Assembly (NCBI GenBank): GCA_973895155.1
Contig: OZ316898.1
Span: forward strand, 1 to 64,000
Direction: 5' to 3'
Length of the DNA: 64,000 bases
DNA from: Marsupella aquatica
Taxonomy: Eukaryota > Marchantiophyta
Below the pieces are notes generated by a model. The model ran no database searches, had not been told where the DNA came from, and was given only the letters and a program-made list of their open reading frames with translations. The translations under genes and the position numbers were made by a program. Numbering within the stretch: the stretch's first letter is position 1; each line of letters opens with the position of its first letter. Of the stretch, positions 25,301-35,452 are shown piece after piece.

Positions 25301-27281
25301 CTGTGTTGTTGACATCGTCGTAAATAGCACGACTCTCCTTAAGTAATTTGTCAACCCAATCTGTTCGGAGACCAAGAAGCACATCACAATTTAAAATTGA
25401 GTGGGCTTCTTGAATAATAGCATGCACCATATCTCGAAAATTGTCGATTGTAATAGATTCACCATCAACTAGACATGCTGTATTATTGGCATTCAATGGT
25501 ACTAGTCTTGGCCATACTGGAGTCCCTGCAGTAATCCTATTTGCCAAGCGCAGAGATTGCGATACAATAGTAAATGGAGTAGGTAGTGCTATGTCACTTA
25601 AATATTGAAGAAGTCGATCAGCTTCTTCATTAAGAATGGTGCTTGGGTTTTTATGCCAAAAACATTGTGCAAGGTGCATCAAAATGGTCACCCTAGCCCA
25701 ATATTTGAGTATCGCCATTGGTTGTGTAAGATGACGAACATGCCGAAATGAATACTCTTCTGCTTCTGGACTGTGGCCAACTTTTATGAGTGAATGTAAA
25801 ATAAGAAACCGAGTGAAAATACAGTTCGCTGCTCTTCCTGCTTCAAGTGTTGCAGGCATCTTTGGAGTCCAAAGATGAATCAACACATTATGTAGAACAG
25901 CTAAATCAACATTGTCAATAGAATTGTCATCTAATTCATTGAGTTGACTCATGAATTTTTGAAGAGCAATTTCCATTTCTTCTCTGTTTGTTTGAAAAAC
26001 ATGAATGTCCGAACTAAGCTCATTAGAAGATGATCGAAGCAAGCAGAGAATGAATTCTGTGATTATATCACAGTACCTACTCCTTGATGATTTTGAGTTC
26101 AATTGATTGAATCCCACTGCAACATCATCATTGATATTTGTCTTCTCCACTAGTCTTCTCAATCTGTAATCCACCTCTTTAAGAACCAAATCTTGTACAT
26201 TGTTCATGTAGATAGTCACCACTTGACTGACATATGAGAGTGGAGATTTGCCCTGCTTTGGTGGTGGGAGCATCTGTGCTTTCACCTGCAAAAATGGTAC
26301 CCCTTTTGGCATGAATTGGGCCGCAAGCTCATGCCATTTAGACTGTGCTAGCCATGGAGTTAGCTCAGCAATTGGAGGTAGAAGTTCTAACCGCAAAGAC
26401 TGAAAATGGTCATCAAACTCCTTTGTGATTATAGCCCTCAAACTTTTAGATTGCAAGTGACAGTCATCCCCATCGAGATTGAGATTGTGATGTTGAACAC
26501 TGAAGTATTTGAGGCCTATAACACGATCTGAGAGGATTTGAACTTGGCATTCACTCTTCACATTGACATAGGACAACTCAGGATGTTTTCTCAAACGATG
26601 ATTGGACATTGACCTTTTCTCCCCACAATAGTAGATGCATTGTTTGCAAGAAAAGCCGTGTCGAATGACAACACCTGGTACTGGAGAAAGCAATGCAGCT
26701 GGTGGATCTCTTGTATATGGTAATATGGATGTATCATCCATGCTTGTAAAAGAGAACTGTTGTAAGCTCCTCAATAGTTGATGACTGTCGTAGTCTGATG
26801 CTATTCGATGACACCTTGATTTCTCCCGTTGATGCTTTTGAACATGATGAATGATATTGATATTTTCATTGTATATGAGTACCGAATGACACTCTATACA
26901 TACAAGGAAAACCAATTCCTCATGACGAACAACGCAGAGATTAACACTTCTCAAGATCTCTGGTGTACCAGAATGATCTGGTGTAATGCACAATCCTTCA
27001 TTAACCGCCAAGTCGTGTGGATCAACAAATCTTTCGACTTGATTAACATGGATTGTGTCATAGTGTCGGCGAAGACTATCGCCGGGTGTGTAATACTGAG
27101 AACACATATTATCGGGGCATGCGAACATCCCATTTTCAGACTTGTGGAGGATCTCCACAGTGCCATCGCAATGCTTGAATTTGAACGTCATCCTGTGCTC
27201 AAAACGTTTGTGAGCATCTCTTGCTCTTGCTGATTGAAAAATCTGCTCACACGCACTACATGGAAAAATGGTTGTCTCCAT
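22320..27281 (-). CDS. C2H2 finger - tyrosine recombinase-like - RecQ helicase fusion protein
   Basis: One uninterrupted 1653-codon ORF. In order: two C2H2 fingers (C8, C11, H24, H29; C54, C59, H72, H77) and a third near 208-230; a long helical region; then a tyrosine-recombinase-like domain with R740 (AGLPARGEEY), K788 (YHKGANTG), R877 (SEYRHLAA), H905 and Y914 (GGHTTATMGHHYAQ). The H905-Y914 spacing of nine is that of real recombinases, but the usual HxxR His is Ser874. Next is a RecQ-type SF2 helicase: Walker A K1068 (PTGTGKSL), DEIH 1157-1160, and SGRAGRDG 1334-1341. The tail is Cys-rich, with CCHC-like units (CVKCLGTHNRANC). Fungal RecQ-like and telomere-linked helicase proteins share this N-terminal plan, from memory. 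Intronless coding and an intact frame suggest recent activity, a mobile gene or transfer from fungi (inference). No terminal repeats are recognised. Confidence 0.88.
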   Translation of the reverse strand: METTIFPCSACEQIFQSARARDAHKRFEHRMTFKFKHCDGTVEILHKSENGMFACPDNMCSQYYTPGDSLRRHYDTIHVNQVERFVDPHDLAVNEGLCITPDHSGTPEILRSVNLCVVRHEELVFLVCIECHSVLIYNENINIIHHVQKHQREKSRCHRIASDYDSHQLLRSLQQFSFTSMDDTSILPYTRDPPAALLSPVPGVVIRHGFSCKQCIYYCGEKRSMSNHRLRKHPELSYVNVKSECQVQILSDRVIGLKYFSVQHHNLNLDGDDCHLQSKSLRAIITKEFDDHFQSLRLELLPPIAELTPWLAQSKWHELAAQFMPKGVPFLQVKAQMLPPPKQGKSPLSYVSQVVTIYMNNVQDLVLKEVDYRLRRLVEKTNINDDVAVGFNQLNSKSSRSRYCDIITEFILCLLRSSSNELSSDIHVFQTNREEMEIALQKFMSQLNELDDNSIDNVDLAVLHNVLIHLWTPKMPATLEAGRAANCIFTRFLILHSLIKVGHSPEAEEYSFRHVRHLTQPMAILKYWARVTILMHLAQCFWHKNPSTILNEEADRLLQYLSDIALPTPFTIVSQSLRLANRITAGTPVWPRLVPLNANNTACLVDGESITIDNFRDMVHAIIQEAHSILNCDVLLGLRTDWVDKLLKESRAIYDDVNNTEVGYNFVIDPRNRILQQHGLDLLTHLFVDPKIRGHFILGRTDRNDVIWNDITLYKWMTACSDLQEKLNLLIHFTAGLPARGEEYNSFLIRNTATSERSFYWATAGPDDDPTTKLLEHHTIALFQTYHKGANTGAPMKPLIRFLPSSLRTLFLVYFCLVRPTQSYVAQKIWGKEVARNYDDCWFVDMDKKQDAHDLSKSIHNNFFKRCGVTFGLSEYRHLAAFFSEKIRDQRTQDLDDIVDVAGGHTTATMGHHYAQSVKDLRAIDGHLLRAFRIFTDKWHALLNLSDKSPRLIHLDSSTTGCREVTLDPFPRTTTVLRPRHDIELEIDHVPSKTRVVYCPAYGEPSTSVVGDVDSALHICHDTSIRASIALHKLGHKRWRSTEQAISVALAIENTVDFVTVLPTGTGKSLIFMAPSTLMDKTVIVVVPFKSLISGHLSECRKAGIGHTVFTSGFALGIGVTPAIVFVSIETAADSDTFGVFANHLQATQRLHSIVFDEIHTLQCHFRPKMRNLISLMKVPCQIIGLTATLPPTQQSDIELTLGSRLHWVRSSTVRPNIRYMVVEVPDMDGEIVRQLQDWKRSSLVHDRAIVYCLTRDEVQEMAKLLEARNLCCTFLHAGCSTADTVKTLKKWESKGCEIMVATGVIGSGYNYKSIRLVIHRGNFRSFEQFHQESGRAGRDGLLAISTIVSNSSYRNEALRMDSNFKIPNKWIEETKMCRRFALHASVDGKPQMCYLIPDAIPCDICSQAADNQELPMEYEAEELSQARSEVVEIVSQGSISQNIQGGQSVRVTAPGERTTPASSLGSSQGKGTTTTVVARARPTLIKQRIDEAMNKICIIRKFAGDRKKCLMCWSPLSKSVPHGILQCPYVRGRCVKCLGTHNRANCDNKFPSRPDTCFKCHFPHQPSGMRFHEGLYGDQCEDESGERLRLFVWKAWRFDNIQSDLFRAIPEIKGKSDQELCEWVVSTSPEALGNNFMRLVATIVRIKYPEFR

Positions 27282-28004
27282 CGATCCTACACATCAATGT
27301 CACAAGCTCGTGCCATAAATTGCCATGTACTATCGGGAATAGATTACAAGAAGCGCAGGAATAGATTACAGGAAGCTCATGCAAGTGTTCTTTGTCTCTA
27401 GTATCTACCAAGCTACTGAACTCTCAAGCATAGTTATAATTGAGCTTGCGCTTGAGTTCTGATCATGATGTTACAAGGTAGTCTATTGGAGTTCAGTTCT
27501 CTGTAAAAAATTCAGAGCAATGTAATAAACTAAAACCGTAAAGATTTGGAGTCTGAAGACATCAATGTAAAGCTAATAAATGTGTGCACAAAAATAGATA
27601 ATCATTGCATGGCCAGCTATGCAGTCAACCCCCAGAGCACAACTGACAGCTACATGCCCAATGCATTTTGCATACATATATAGATTCAAAATCATAATCC
27701 CATGCATATATTCGCATTTGTTAAGAGAATTTAAGGAATTATGTCCTTCATGAATTAAAGCTTGTCCCAATAGATTACTTTTATTTAATTTACCTGACAA
27801 AATATTATGGGGCTTGGAAGCTTGTAGAATGATTCTGTTCAATTCCCAAAGGTAGATTATCGCAGTTCAACTTGCCGCCGACATTTGCAAAGTGACTAGC
27901 TGCAACCACTGTGTAATGCGATACATGTGGGCAACCACTGTATAATGTGATGTGGCAACTCTACCATCTAATGAAGACAAAATGCTTGAACTAAGGACAT
28001 CAAT
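27282..28004. other. upstream flank of the YR-RecQ ORF, no gene seen
   Basis: Contains a small duplication GAATAGATTACA(A/G)GAAG at about 27340-27380. I see no clear promoter and no coding sequence. Confidence 0.4.
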
Positions 28005-29480
28005 GTTTGGTTGTAGATTGGGTTAGGAAATGTGGGTTGTGGCATGGGTTTAGGGTCTTATGTTGGGAGTTGAGAAAGACTGGAGTTACAAAATTTGGTG
28101 TGGTGTTGGGGCTGAGGGGGTTGGGAGTTGTGTGTTGGGGATTGAGGGGTTGTGGGTTCAAGGGGAAGTTGTGTCTTGGGTTGGGTAGGTTGAGAGTTGT
28201 ATGTTGGGGAGCTTGGTTGCAGATTGGGTTAGGAAATTTGGGTTGTGGCATGGGTTGGGGGAGATGTGTTGGGGGTTGAGAAAGTCTGGAGTTAGGGAGT
28301 TAATTTGTTGTAGAGTTGGGTGTTGGGGGTTAAGGGATTCATTTGGGGAGTTGTGTCTTGGGTTGGGTAGGTTGAGAATTCTGTGTTGGGAGTTGAGTAA
28401 GTTGGGGAGTTTGGTTGTAGGTTAGGTTAGGAAATGTGGGTTGTGGCATGGGTTGGGGGAGATGTGTTGGGGGTTGAGAAAGTTTGGAGTTAGGGAGTTA
28501 ATTTGTTGTAGAGTTGGGTGTTGGGGGTTGAGGGATTCATTTGGGGAGTTGTGTCTTGGGTTGGGTAGGTTGAGAGATTTGTGTTGGGAGTTAACACAGT
28601 TTGGAGTTACAAAATTTGGTGTTGTGTTGGGGTGTGAGGGGGTTGGGAGTTGTGTGTTGGGGATTGAGGGGTGTTGGGGATTGTTGGGTGTTGGGGGTTG
28701 AGGGATTGGAAGTTGTGTCTTGGGTTGGGTAGATAGATAGTTGTATGTTGGGGGTTAAGGGAGTTGGGGAGTTATGTGTTTACCGGTTGAAGGAGTTTGG
28801 AGTTTGGTTGTGGGTGGGGGTTGACATTGTGGGTTGGGGGAGTCGTGGGTTGGGGATTGAGGGGTTGTGGGTTCAAGGGGAAGTTGTGTCTTGGGTTGGG
28901 TAGGTTGAGAGTTGTGTGTTGGGAGTTGAGTGAGTTGGGGAGTTTGGTTGTGGGTTGTGGCATGGGTTGGGGGAGATGTGTTGGGGGTTGAGAAAGTCTG
29001 GAGTTAGGGATTTAATTTGTTGTAGAGTTGGGTGTTGGGGGTTGAGGGATTCATTTGGGGAGTTGTGTCTTGGGTTGGGTAGGTTGAGAGATTTATGTTG
29101 GGAGTTGAGAAAGTTTGGAGTTACAAAATTTGGTGTAGTGTTGGGGGGCTGAGGGGGTTGGGAGTTGTGTGTTGGGGATTAAGGGGTTGTGGGTTCAAGG
29201 GGAAGTTGTGTCTTGGGTTGGGTAGGTTGAGAGTTGTGTGTTGGGGGTTGAGTGAGTTGGGGATTTAATTTGTTGTAGAGTTGGGTGTTGGGGGTTCAGG
29301 GATTGGAAGTTGTGTCTTGGGTTGGGTAGGTAGACAGTTGTATGTTGGGGGTTGAGGGAGTTGGGGAGTTATGTGTTGGAGGTTGAAGGAGTTTGGAGTT
29401 TGGTTGTGGGTGGGGGTTGACATTGTGGGTTGGGGGAGTTGTGGGTTGGGAGTTGCCGGGGAAGTTGTTTGTTGGGATAG
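28005..29480 (+). repeat. G/T-rich degenerate minisatellite
   Basis: About 1.5 kb of GTTGGGGGTTGAGGG-type units, assembled into higher-order blocks such as GTGTCTTGGGTTGGGTAGG. Whole blocks of roughly 200-290 bp recur, for example around 28240 and 28440 and again near 28960. The plus strand is G-rich with many GGG or GGGG runs and almost no C, so G-quadruplex formation is plausible. ORFs here on either strand (Gly/Leu/Trp-rich or Pro/Asn/Thr-rich) are repeat artefacts. Confidence 0.9.
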
Positions 29481-29834
29481 AGACAACCATGTTGTAAAAG
29501 ATGGACAAGAAAGATGATAAAGAAAATCCAACACAAAAGGGAAAATCAACACTAAACCTTTGAACCTTTGATCCCTGAGTATAGACAGCCACAACAAGGG
29601 CAGACTGACACATTGGGCAGTCAGTTGTAAAAGATGGACAAGGAAGATGATAAAGAAAAGCCAACACTTAGTCTAGAAAGAGGGGAAATTCAGAGAAAAT
29701 CTGGACTGTCAATAAGAAGAGATAGATGGGCAAGATCATGTGCAAGGACTTCAATTCAATCCAATCTTCAATGGAAAATCCCAGTTCTTACAATATACGG
29801 TTAACATAATTATGTATACAAATCATCATTCCTG
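29481..29834. repeat. two dispersed copies of a ~45-bp block
   Basis: TTGTAAAAGATGGACAAG followed by AAGATGATAAAGAAAA occurs at about 29491 and 29623, roughly 130 bases apart. No gene is seen. Confidence 0.7.
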
Positions 29835-30070
29835 CTTATATGTCACAAGTATCTCCTCGACAAGACAAGTCAACAATAAATATCAACCTGCTTATCCGCC
29901 ACAAGTATCTCCTCGATAGGACAAGCCAACAATAAATATCAACCGTGAAAAGTCAAAAATAAATGTTAGCCGTGGAAAGTACCTCCTTGACACGACAAGT
30001 CAACAATAAATATCAGCCATCGTAACAATAAATATTAGCATGGAAAGTCAACAATGAATGTTGGCCGTGG
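29835..30070. repeat. degenerate ~60-bp tandem repeats
   Basis: Variants of CAAGTATCTCCTCGA, GACAAGTCAACAATAAATAT and AACCGTGG recur four to five times with increasing divergence. Confidence 0.7.
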
Positions 30071-30209
30071 ATTTTAAATGAACGGGCCAGATGCTTGTAT
30101 ACACACGACCACACCATCTTCTTCACGACCGCCACTACACTTGTTACAGGCCTCCAAAACAGCCACACAGCCGCTGCACTACGGCCGTAATGCGCCGATA
30201 ATATATATA

Positions 30210-31171
30210 GGCTGTGGAGGAAGCGTTGGGGGCGTCCATTGAAGACCAGACACCGCTGCCATGACGGTGGTGGAGGGCCGCTCCTTTTAAGGAGGGCGAT
30301 CGTGGAGGGTGGAGGCGTGAGTGGGCAGGGCGGGCTCAGATCTCCAAGTTTAGAATTAGGATCAGGACCAGGAGGCGGCCCTGACACTTAGCTTAGTGGG
30401 ATTGCGGATCCACTGGTAAAAGCAACACTTGTACTCCTGCCTCGCTGTACATAGGTAGATTATAGTTAGGTAGATTAGGCTTACGCTGCAAGGAATTAGG
30501 CGGATGCACTACCAGGATAAGTACCTGGGCAGCGGAGAGCTCAGGGCCTTCTTCCTTAGCAAGTTTTTAGTGCACCAGTAGGGCTGGGATCAAGTAGTTA
30601 AAGAAGCTCTTGGTTAGTTATACGGTGACCCTTGTGTATATTCATGTTTCCTCATGCCTAAGAGATGAATAGAGTTGGCCTCACAACTTAGTTCGCAGAT
30701 CTTGTGTATGAGAAGTACTGTTTGTATGACAAGTGCATGGTATAACTCAGTCAGAATGAATCATTTTACTATTTGTGTGTTGCATTAACTTGTTTGAAGA
30801 TTGCCCACATCAACCAAGAAGGGAGTAAGCAAGGTAATAAGAGTTGGATGTGTCGAGCTGAGAGAGGTCTTAGCGGCTTACCCAAGCCAGTTGGGGATCA
30901 TTCCGGCGGCGGAATCCAAATATACCTAAAGAAAGAAACCAAGAGAGGAGGACAAGGGAAGGGTTAGAATAGGCCGGCTACGTATCTCATGACCCGATGA
31001 AGGATCTGTCCAGTATATGTGAGTAAAATGTTAATAGTAATAGTAGTAAAGGAATTTAGCAGCGTCCCATGCCACTAAGCCGCGGAACCGGCCTCATCGA
31101 GCGCGAAACCTGCGGGAATCGGCTTGTGCAGGGGGGTTTCTTGGGTTTAGGGAGCCATGGATCGCACCACA
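30210..31171 (+). mobile_element. truncated copy of the 55052-59269 element
   Basis: This stretch is the reverse complement of 55052 to about 55560. Shared blocks include GAGGAAGCGTTGGGGGCGTC, GAGTGGGCAGGGCG, the palindromic ATTCCGGCGGCGGAAT, CATGACCCGATGAAGGATC and GGGTTTAGGGAGCCATGG. It ends at the same terminal CGCACCACA (31171). About 430 bases (30336-30770) have no counterpart in the other copy. The left boundary is where similarity fades, so the copy is truncated or rearranged. No target-site duplicate of the flanking GGAAT was found. Confidence 0.75.
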
Positions 31172-31527
31172 GGAATCCACACTCAAGATTTTCCCAAGCA
31201 ATGAAAGGAAAAATCCGGCTTAGAGACTCCGAGGTGTCTACTATCCTCTTCGACTACGTGGGCAGGAATCTGCGGTGTTGTTTTTGCTTCTCCTACAGGC
31301 ACTTACCGGCTGCCTGTTCTGCATCATGGCCCCATTATTTTGACAACCTGGTAACACAATTCAACATTCGTGAAGCAGGAACTCGGCATCCCACACATCG
31401 AAAGGAATGGCCGGATCGCGAGGTCCTAGAAGTGTGCCAAGGGGTGGAGTATAAGGCAAGGCAGGAGGCAACTTTTTGGCAGGCGTAGGCTGAGGAGCAA
31501 CAACAACGGGAGGAAGCTGAATTACAA
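31172..31527 (+). pseudogene. broken CCHC-type ORF, left part (continues at 41497)
   Basis: After the end of the truncated element the plus strand reads RFSQAMKGKIRLRDSEVS, then a zinc knuckle C-CFCFSYRHLPAAC (CX2CX4HX4C) and HRKEWPDREVLEVCQGVEY. A stop (TAG, 31486-31488) follows, and the frame then continues as AEEQQQREEAELQ up to the base before the 10-kb insertion. The frame resumes at 41497 with HLALRAQEFEADRA before a TAG. A knuckle preceded by a hydrophobic strand is like the DUF4283/zinc-knuckle part of plant retroelement or LINE ORFs; that identification is tentative. Confidence 0.5.
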
Positions 31528-32739
31528 TGTAGTATCACACTAGGGACATAAATAAAAATTTAGGACCCAAAACTCGGTATTCGTTCCCATGGAAGAACAT
31601 GTGAGGAATGATTTTCTATGATTTAGCACTTTTGAATGACTTAAGTAACAAAACACAAAGGTGAGCCTTTTACTATGGTTGCTCAGCAAGGCATAGTTTT
31701 GAATGTTTGCTTAACATTGTAAATAAAATAACAAAATGGAAACAATTAACAAAACACAATAAAATCTTGAGGTATGGTGAGGGAGTCTGGAAAATACCAA
31801 GGTAACTTCTCAACATAACTTAATTTGAGATGATTTAAGGTGAGGAATCTGCAAGGACATTTTTGGAATGGAATGCTTTACTAGGGTGGTTTATTAAAGT
31901 GCCGTCAACACATCTCAACCTTTCCTTCCAAGGTACTAAGTTAGGATTAACAACCAATCACTTCAGTATCTAATCGGTACTTTGAGTCACGAATATCAAG
32001 CACCATCATCAACAATTTAAAGTCACAGGTAATTGGGTGATAACATTCTTTGCACCTCGTGCACAAGCAATGTTATGCCAATAACATATGCATCAAGAAC
32101 TCAAGAATGTATAGCTTTCACCAACTAAGGAATCTATCTCCACACATTCAAAAGATTCATCAATCATAAAGTTTTACTTCTCTGGTCTGAAATCTCAACA
32201 TTCAAACACAAGGAAGGGGAAGAAATCCTTTGTATTAAGTACTCATCAACAACATAGAGTGCTTGTTACAAATGGAGGTAACAAAGTTGCAGACTTGCAA
32301 CTAAGCGCTCATGAAATTTCTTCACACAAGAAATGACATGAGAACTACTATTTATATGCTAGGAGGAACCAAAAGAGATAATGAAAGGACATGCCCTTTC
32401 TTATCTCAAGGGTCACAGGTAAAAGTAAAAGTAACAAAAGTGTACTACAGGAGTACCTAAGGTTCAGTGGAATGTTCCTGGAATGAAAAGCTAACCAAAA
32501 GGTATTTCAAGGGTTAACTATTGTAAAAGGGAATTTGTGATAAAACTAATGAATAGGGGTTTTATCCAAATTTTAATTTCTAAACTAAAAGTCATAAAAA
32601 GGTGAGACTTTGCTGAAGTGGTCTCTGATGTATATTCTTCATGATGGATAAATATGAGACTTTTCTAAGATACCTAAGTGCCTCAATAAAATAGGCAAAA
32701 GTGTTAAAAATGTTAAAAAAAACGAAAACCGGAAATTTT

Positions 32740-32810
32740 TCTAAGTGTTGGGCGCATGCGCGCATAAAAGCATGGGCGCATAAGCGCATTAGCGTTTTCG
32801 CGTCTAAGCA
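32740..32810. repeat. GCGCATAAGCGC-type short repeats
   Basis: Alternating GCGCATGCGCGC, GGGCGCATAAGCGC and ATTAGCG. Related stretches occur at about 41030-41110 and 41230-41310 in the same element, each just after a TTTCTAAGTG- or ATCTAAGTCG-like sequence. Confidence 0.65.
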
Positions 32811-32986
32811 AAAAATAGTAAAATTAAAATATTTTTAACTTTCAAACCACAGGTCGGTTTGAGTTGAGATTTTCAGGGTAGGTTCTACTACGTAAGGGCT
32901 ATCTACTGGAAAAGTATCAGTCTTTTCTGACTACTTTAAATATTTAACTAAATTGCGTAGATCTATATAACTTAACTATGGTAGAG

Positions 32987-35452
32987 CTAATATTGTTGGA
33001 GTAGTGCCGTCGGATCTGGTTGCTGAGCTCTGGTGTAGGTGTTGGTCTGCATAGCTTCTCGAATTGCATCCATATCTTGAGTGTGATGCCGGTAGAAAGG
33101 TAGAGACTTCCGCTGTCGTTCAAGATCAAGTACAGGAAGTAGCCTCCGGTGTAGCATGGTATTTACCTTGCTAGCTTGCATGTAAATACCAATGAAGTCG
33201 TAAGTGCAGCAAGTAGCATGGTAGTTTTGAGAAAACTTGGCCATGAATACCTCGGAGTCTCTGGCAAATGGTAGAAATGAAGTAACTCTAGGTAGGAGTT
33301 CACGCCACTTCAGAGTATACTCTATTAATCATTGAGAAGTAATGTTATTCCAGATCCTCTGCTTCTCAGAGACTGGAATAACAAATCGTTGGAGGACAAC
33401 AGGCTGGACTGGAGAAGCTTCATGATTCATCTGAAATCTCCTCTTGGTTTGTCTTAAGAAGACAATGATGAACTCCAGGACATAAGCAGGTAGATTCCCA
33501 AAATAAGCTAGAGCCAGATCTCCATTCTCCAATACAAGGTGTCCAACGAGGATCATGACAGCGAGAACAGGGCAAAAATACTCAGCTTCTGTCCAGATCT
33601 CATCCATCTCTGCTATCTCCAAGCGAGTGACCTCTAGCAAATAAAGTTTCAAAATATAAAAGCATTCAACTCTCTTCTTATGGTAATATTTCCAAAACTC
33701 TAAAATAGGAGGGGATCTAAGGTATGAGACTCTAACAAACTCAGCGAACTGTTTAATACTTTCCTGAGGGGTTTTTGGATCGATATGCAGGGTAGGGATA
33801 AAATTGACTTGGCATGATTTGTCTTGACTAGGTGGAAGAGTGTCAGGGAAAGAAATGGCAAGATGTGCACCTGCAGGAGTGATCTCAGGTTCTGGAAAAC
33901 TAGGAAAAAGTTGGTTTGGTTGGTTTGAAGGACTATAAGGAGAAGTAGGTGAATGGCTAGAAGGGGAACTAGAATAAGAAATGGGAGAGCCTGATGCTGA
34001 GGTATGATAGCGAACTGCAGAGTAAACTTGCTTGGTGTTGCAGCCGAACATCTGAGTGAATCTATGGACGAGATCTTCACAGTATTCCAAGTGCTGGTCG
34101 TGGCTTGAAATACGTGATAATCTATACATAACCTCATCTAATACTTCGATCAAATGATCAGGATCACACTCCAACATCTTGCAAATTTCACCTACAAGAT
34201 TAAAGTAGTACTCAGCTGAATGTCGGGGTGAAGTATTCACAATTTGTTGAAGATCCGTTCCCAGCGGTGGTAATCTCTCATCTATTGGGGATCCCATGAT
34301 AGTGTCGGGATTCTCGATGTCTGTCAAAGAAAGATGATGTGTAGTTCCAGGGGCTTCTGATTGTCCTTCAATGAACGGATGTTTTGATTGGATAGGACTC
34401 TGGGTGGGTGAATAAATGGAAGTGGGACTGTATGGAGTAATACAATTATAGGCTGGCAAGGGTTGAGTAACAGAAGCAGTTCTTAATCTATCTACAATAG
34501 GGAGGATTTCTTCTGGATCACAGGTCAGCATTCTAGACAAACTATCTACTATATTCTGATTAAAAATAGCCTTCCCATCATCAATCAATTTCTCTGGATG
34601 ATTATGTTCACTGTCAGGAATAACAGGGAGAGGAGTGTGGTCGGTCGGACTACTATTAGTATGGTAAGGTGTAATCTCAAAGTGAGGATTAATATCCTCA
34701 TTCATAAGTTCCAGAGTAGGTGGCATAATTTCTTGGTGACTAGCTTCTGATGTTTCCTCCATTCTCAGATCATTGAGTCTCGAATCAGTCTCCGAATGTT
34801 CCACATCTAATTCCTCCAATAGTGAAATCTTTTCGAGCTTTTCCTGTGGGAGTAGACAGTCTCCATACCAGTAGAGTTGACTGAGGTAAGCTGGGAGGTA
34901 TGTAGGCTTTCCATTCTGTACAGCATTGATTTGACTGAGGATGGTGTGTCTCAATAACAATCCCCAATTAACTTCAGCAAGTCCTTTCCATGAAGTAACA
35001 AATGTGTTTGCTAAAGATATAGGTACCATATATGGTCGAGTGGGATGAAAAATTGGTACCAGAAACTCAAGGATGATCTGGAAGGTATACTCAATACATT
35101 GATTAAGCTTCCATCCAGCTTTTGTATTTCTTGTCCCAGCGAACATTGGATCAGATAAAGTACTCTTTCCAGATTATAAACCACAGCCTTCTGATGAACA
35201 ACTAAAAGCGTCGGCCACGAACTCTAAGTCCCACTTCTCGGGATCTGCTCGAATAGTCTCCTGAAACGCTTCTGGAATTTGTGACCAATTAGCGAACTCG
35301 CGCAAGTAGGTAGGACACACAGAAGACCACGGAATGGATAGAAGTTTTCCCAGGTGCATAACTTCTAGAGCATCGGTCAATAACATCAAATCCCTCTCGA
35401 GTGCGGGATACTTCACCGATATAGCTCTAGGAATAGGTGTGGACCGGCTCAA
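32987..35452 (-). pseudogene. transposon-borne ORF with two in-frame stops
   Basis: A single frame runs from 35452 to 32987 (about 822 codons), broken only by TAA at 35174-35176 and TGA at 33329-33331. The N-terminal half (ALERDLMLLTDALEVMHLGK, then CPTYLREFANW, WDLEFVADAF and VPISLANTFVTSWKGLAEVN) resembles the 'putative plant transposon protein' or plant-mobile-domain-like ORFs found as extra ORFs in large plant retroelements; the match is by pattern only. The middle is Ser/Pro/Thr-rich low complexity. The C-terminus (MAKFSQNYHATCCTYDFIG) remains open after the second stop. Both stops are one C-to-T change away from CAA and CGA. No gag zinc knuckle, protease, RT or integrase is visible in the element. 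Confidence 0.6.

Noticed and set aside
28007-29152. Series of Gly/Leu/Trp-rich ORFs
   Set aside because: They read the G/T-rich minisatellite and change with every repeat unit.
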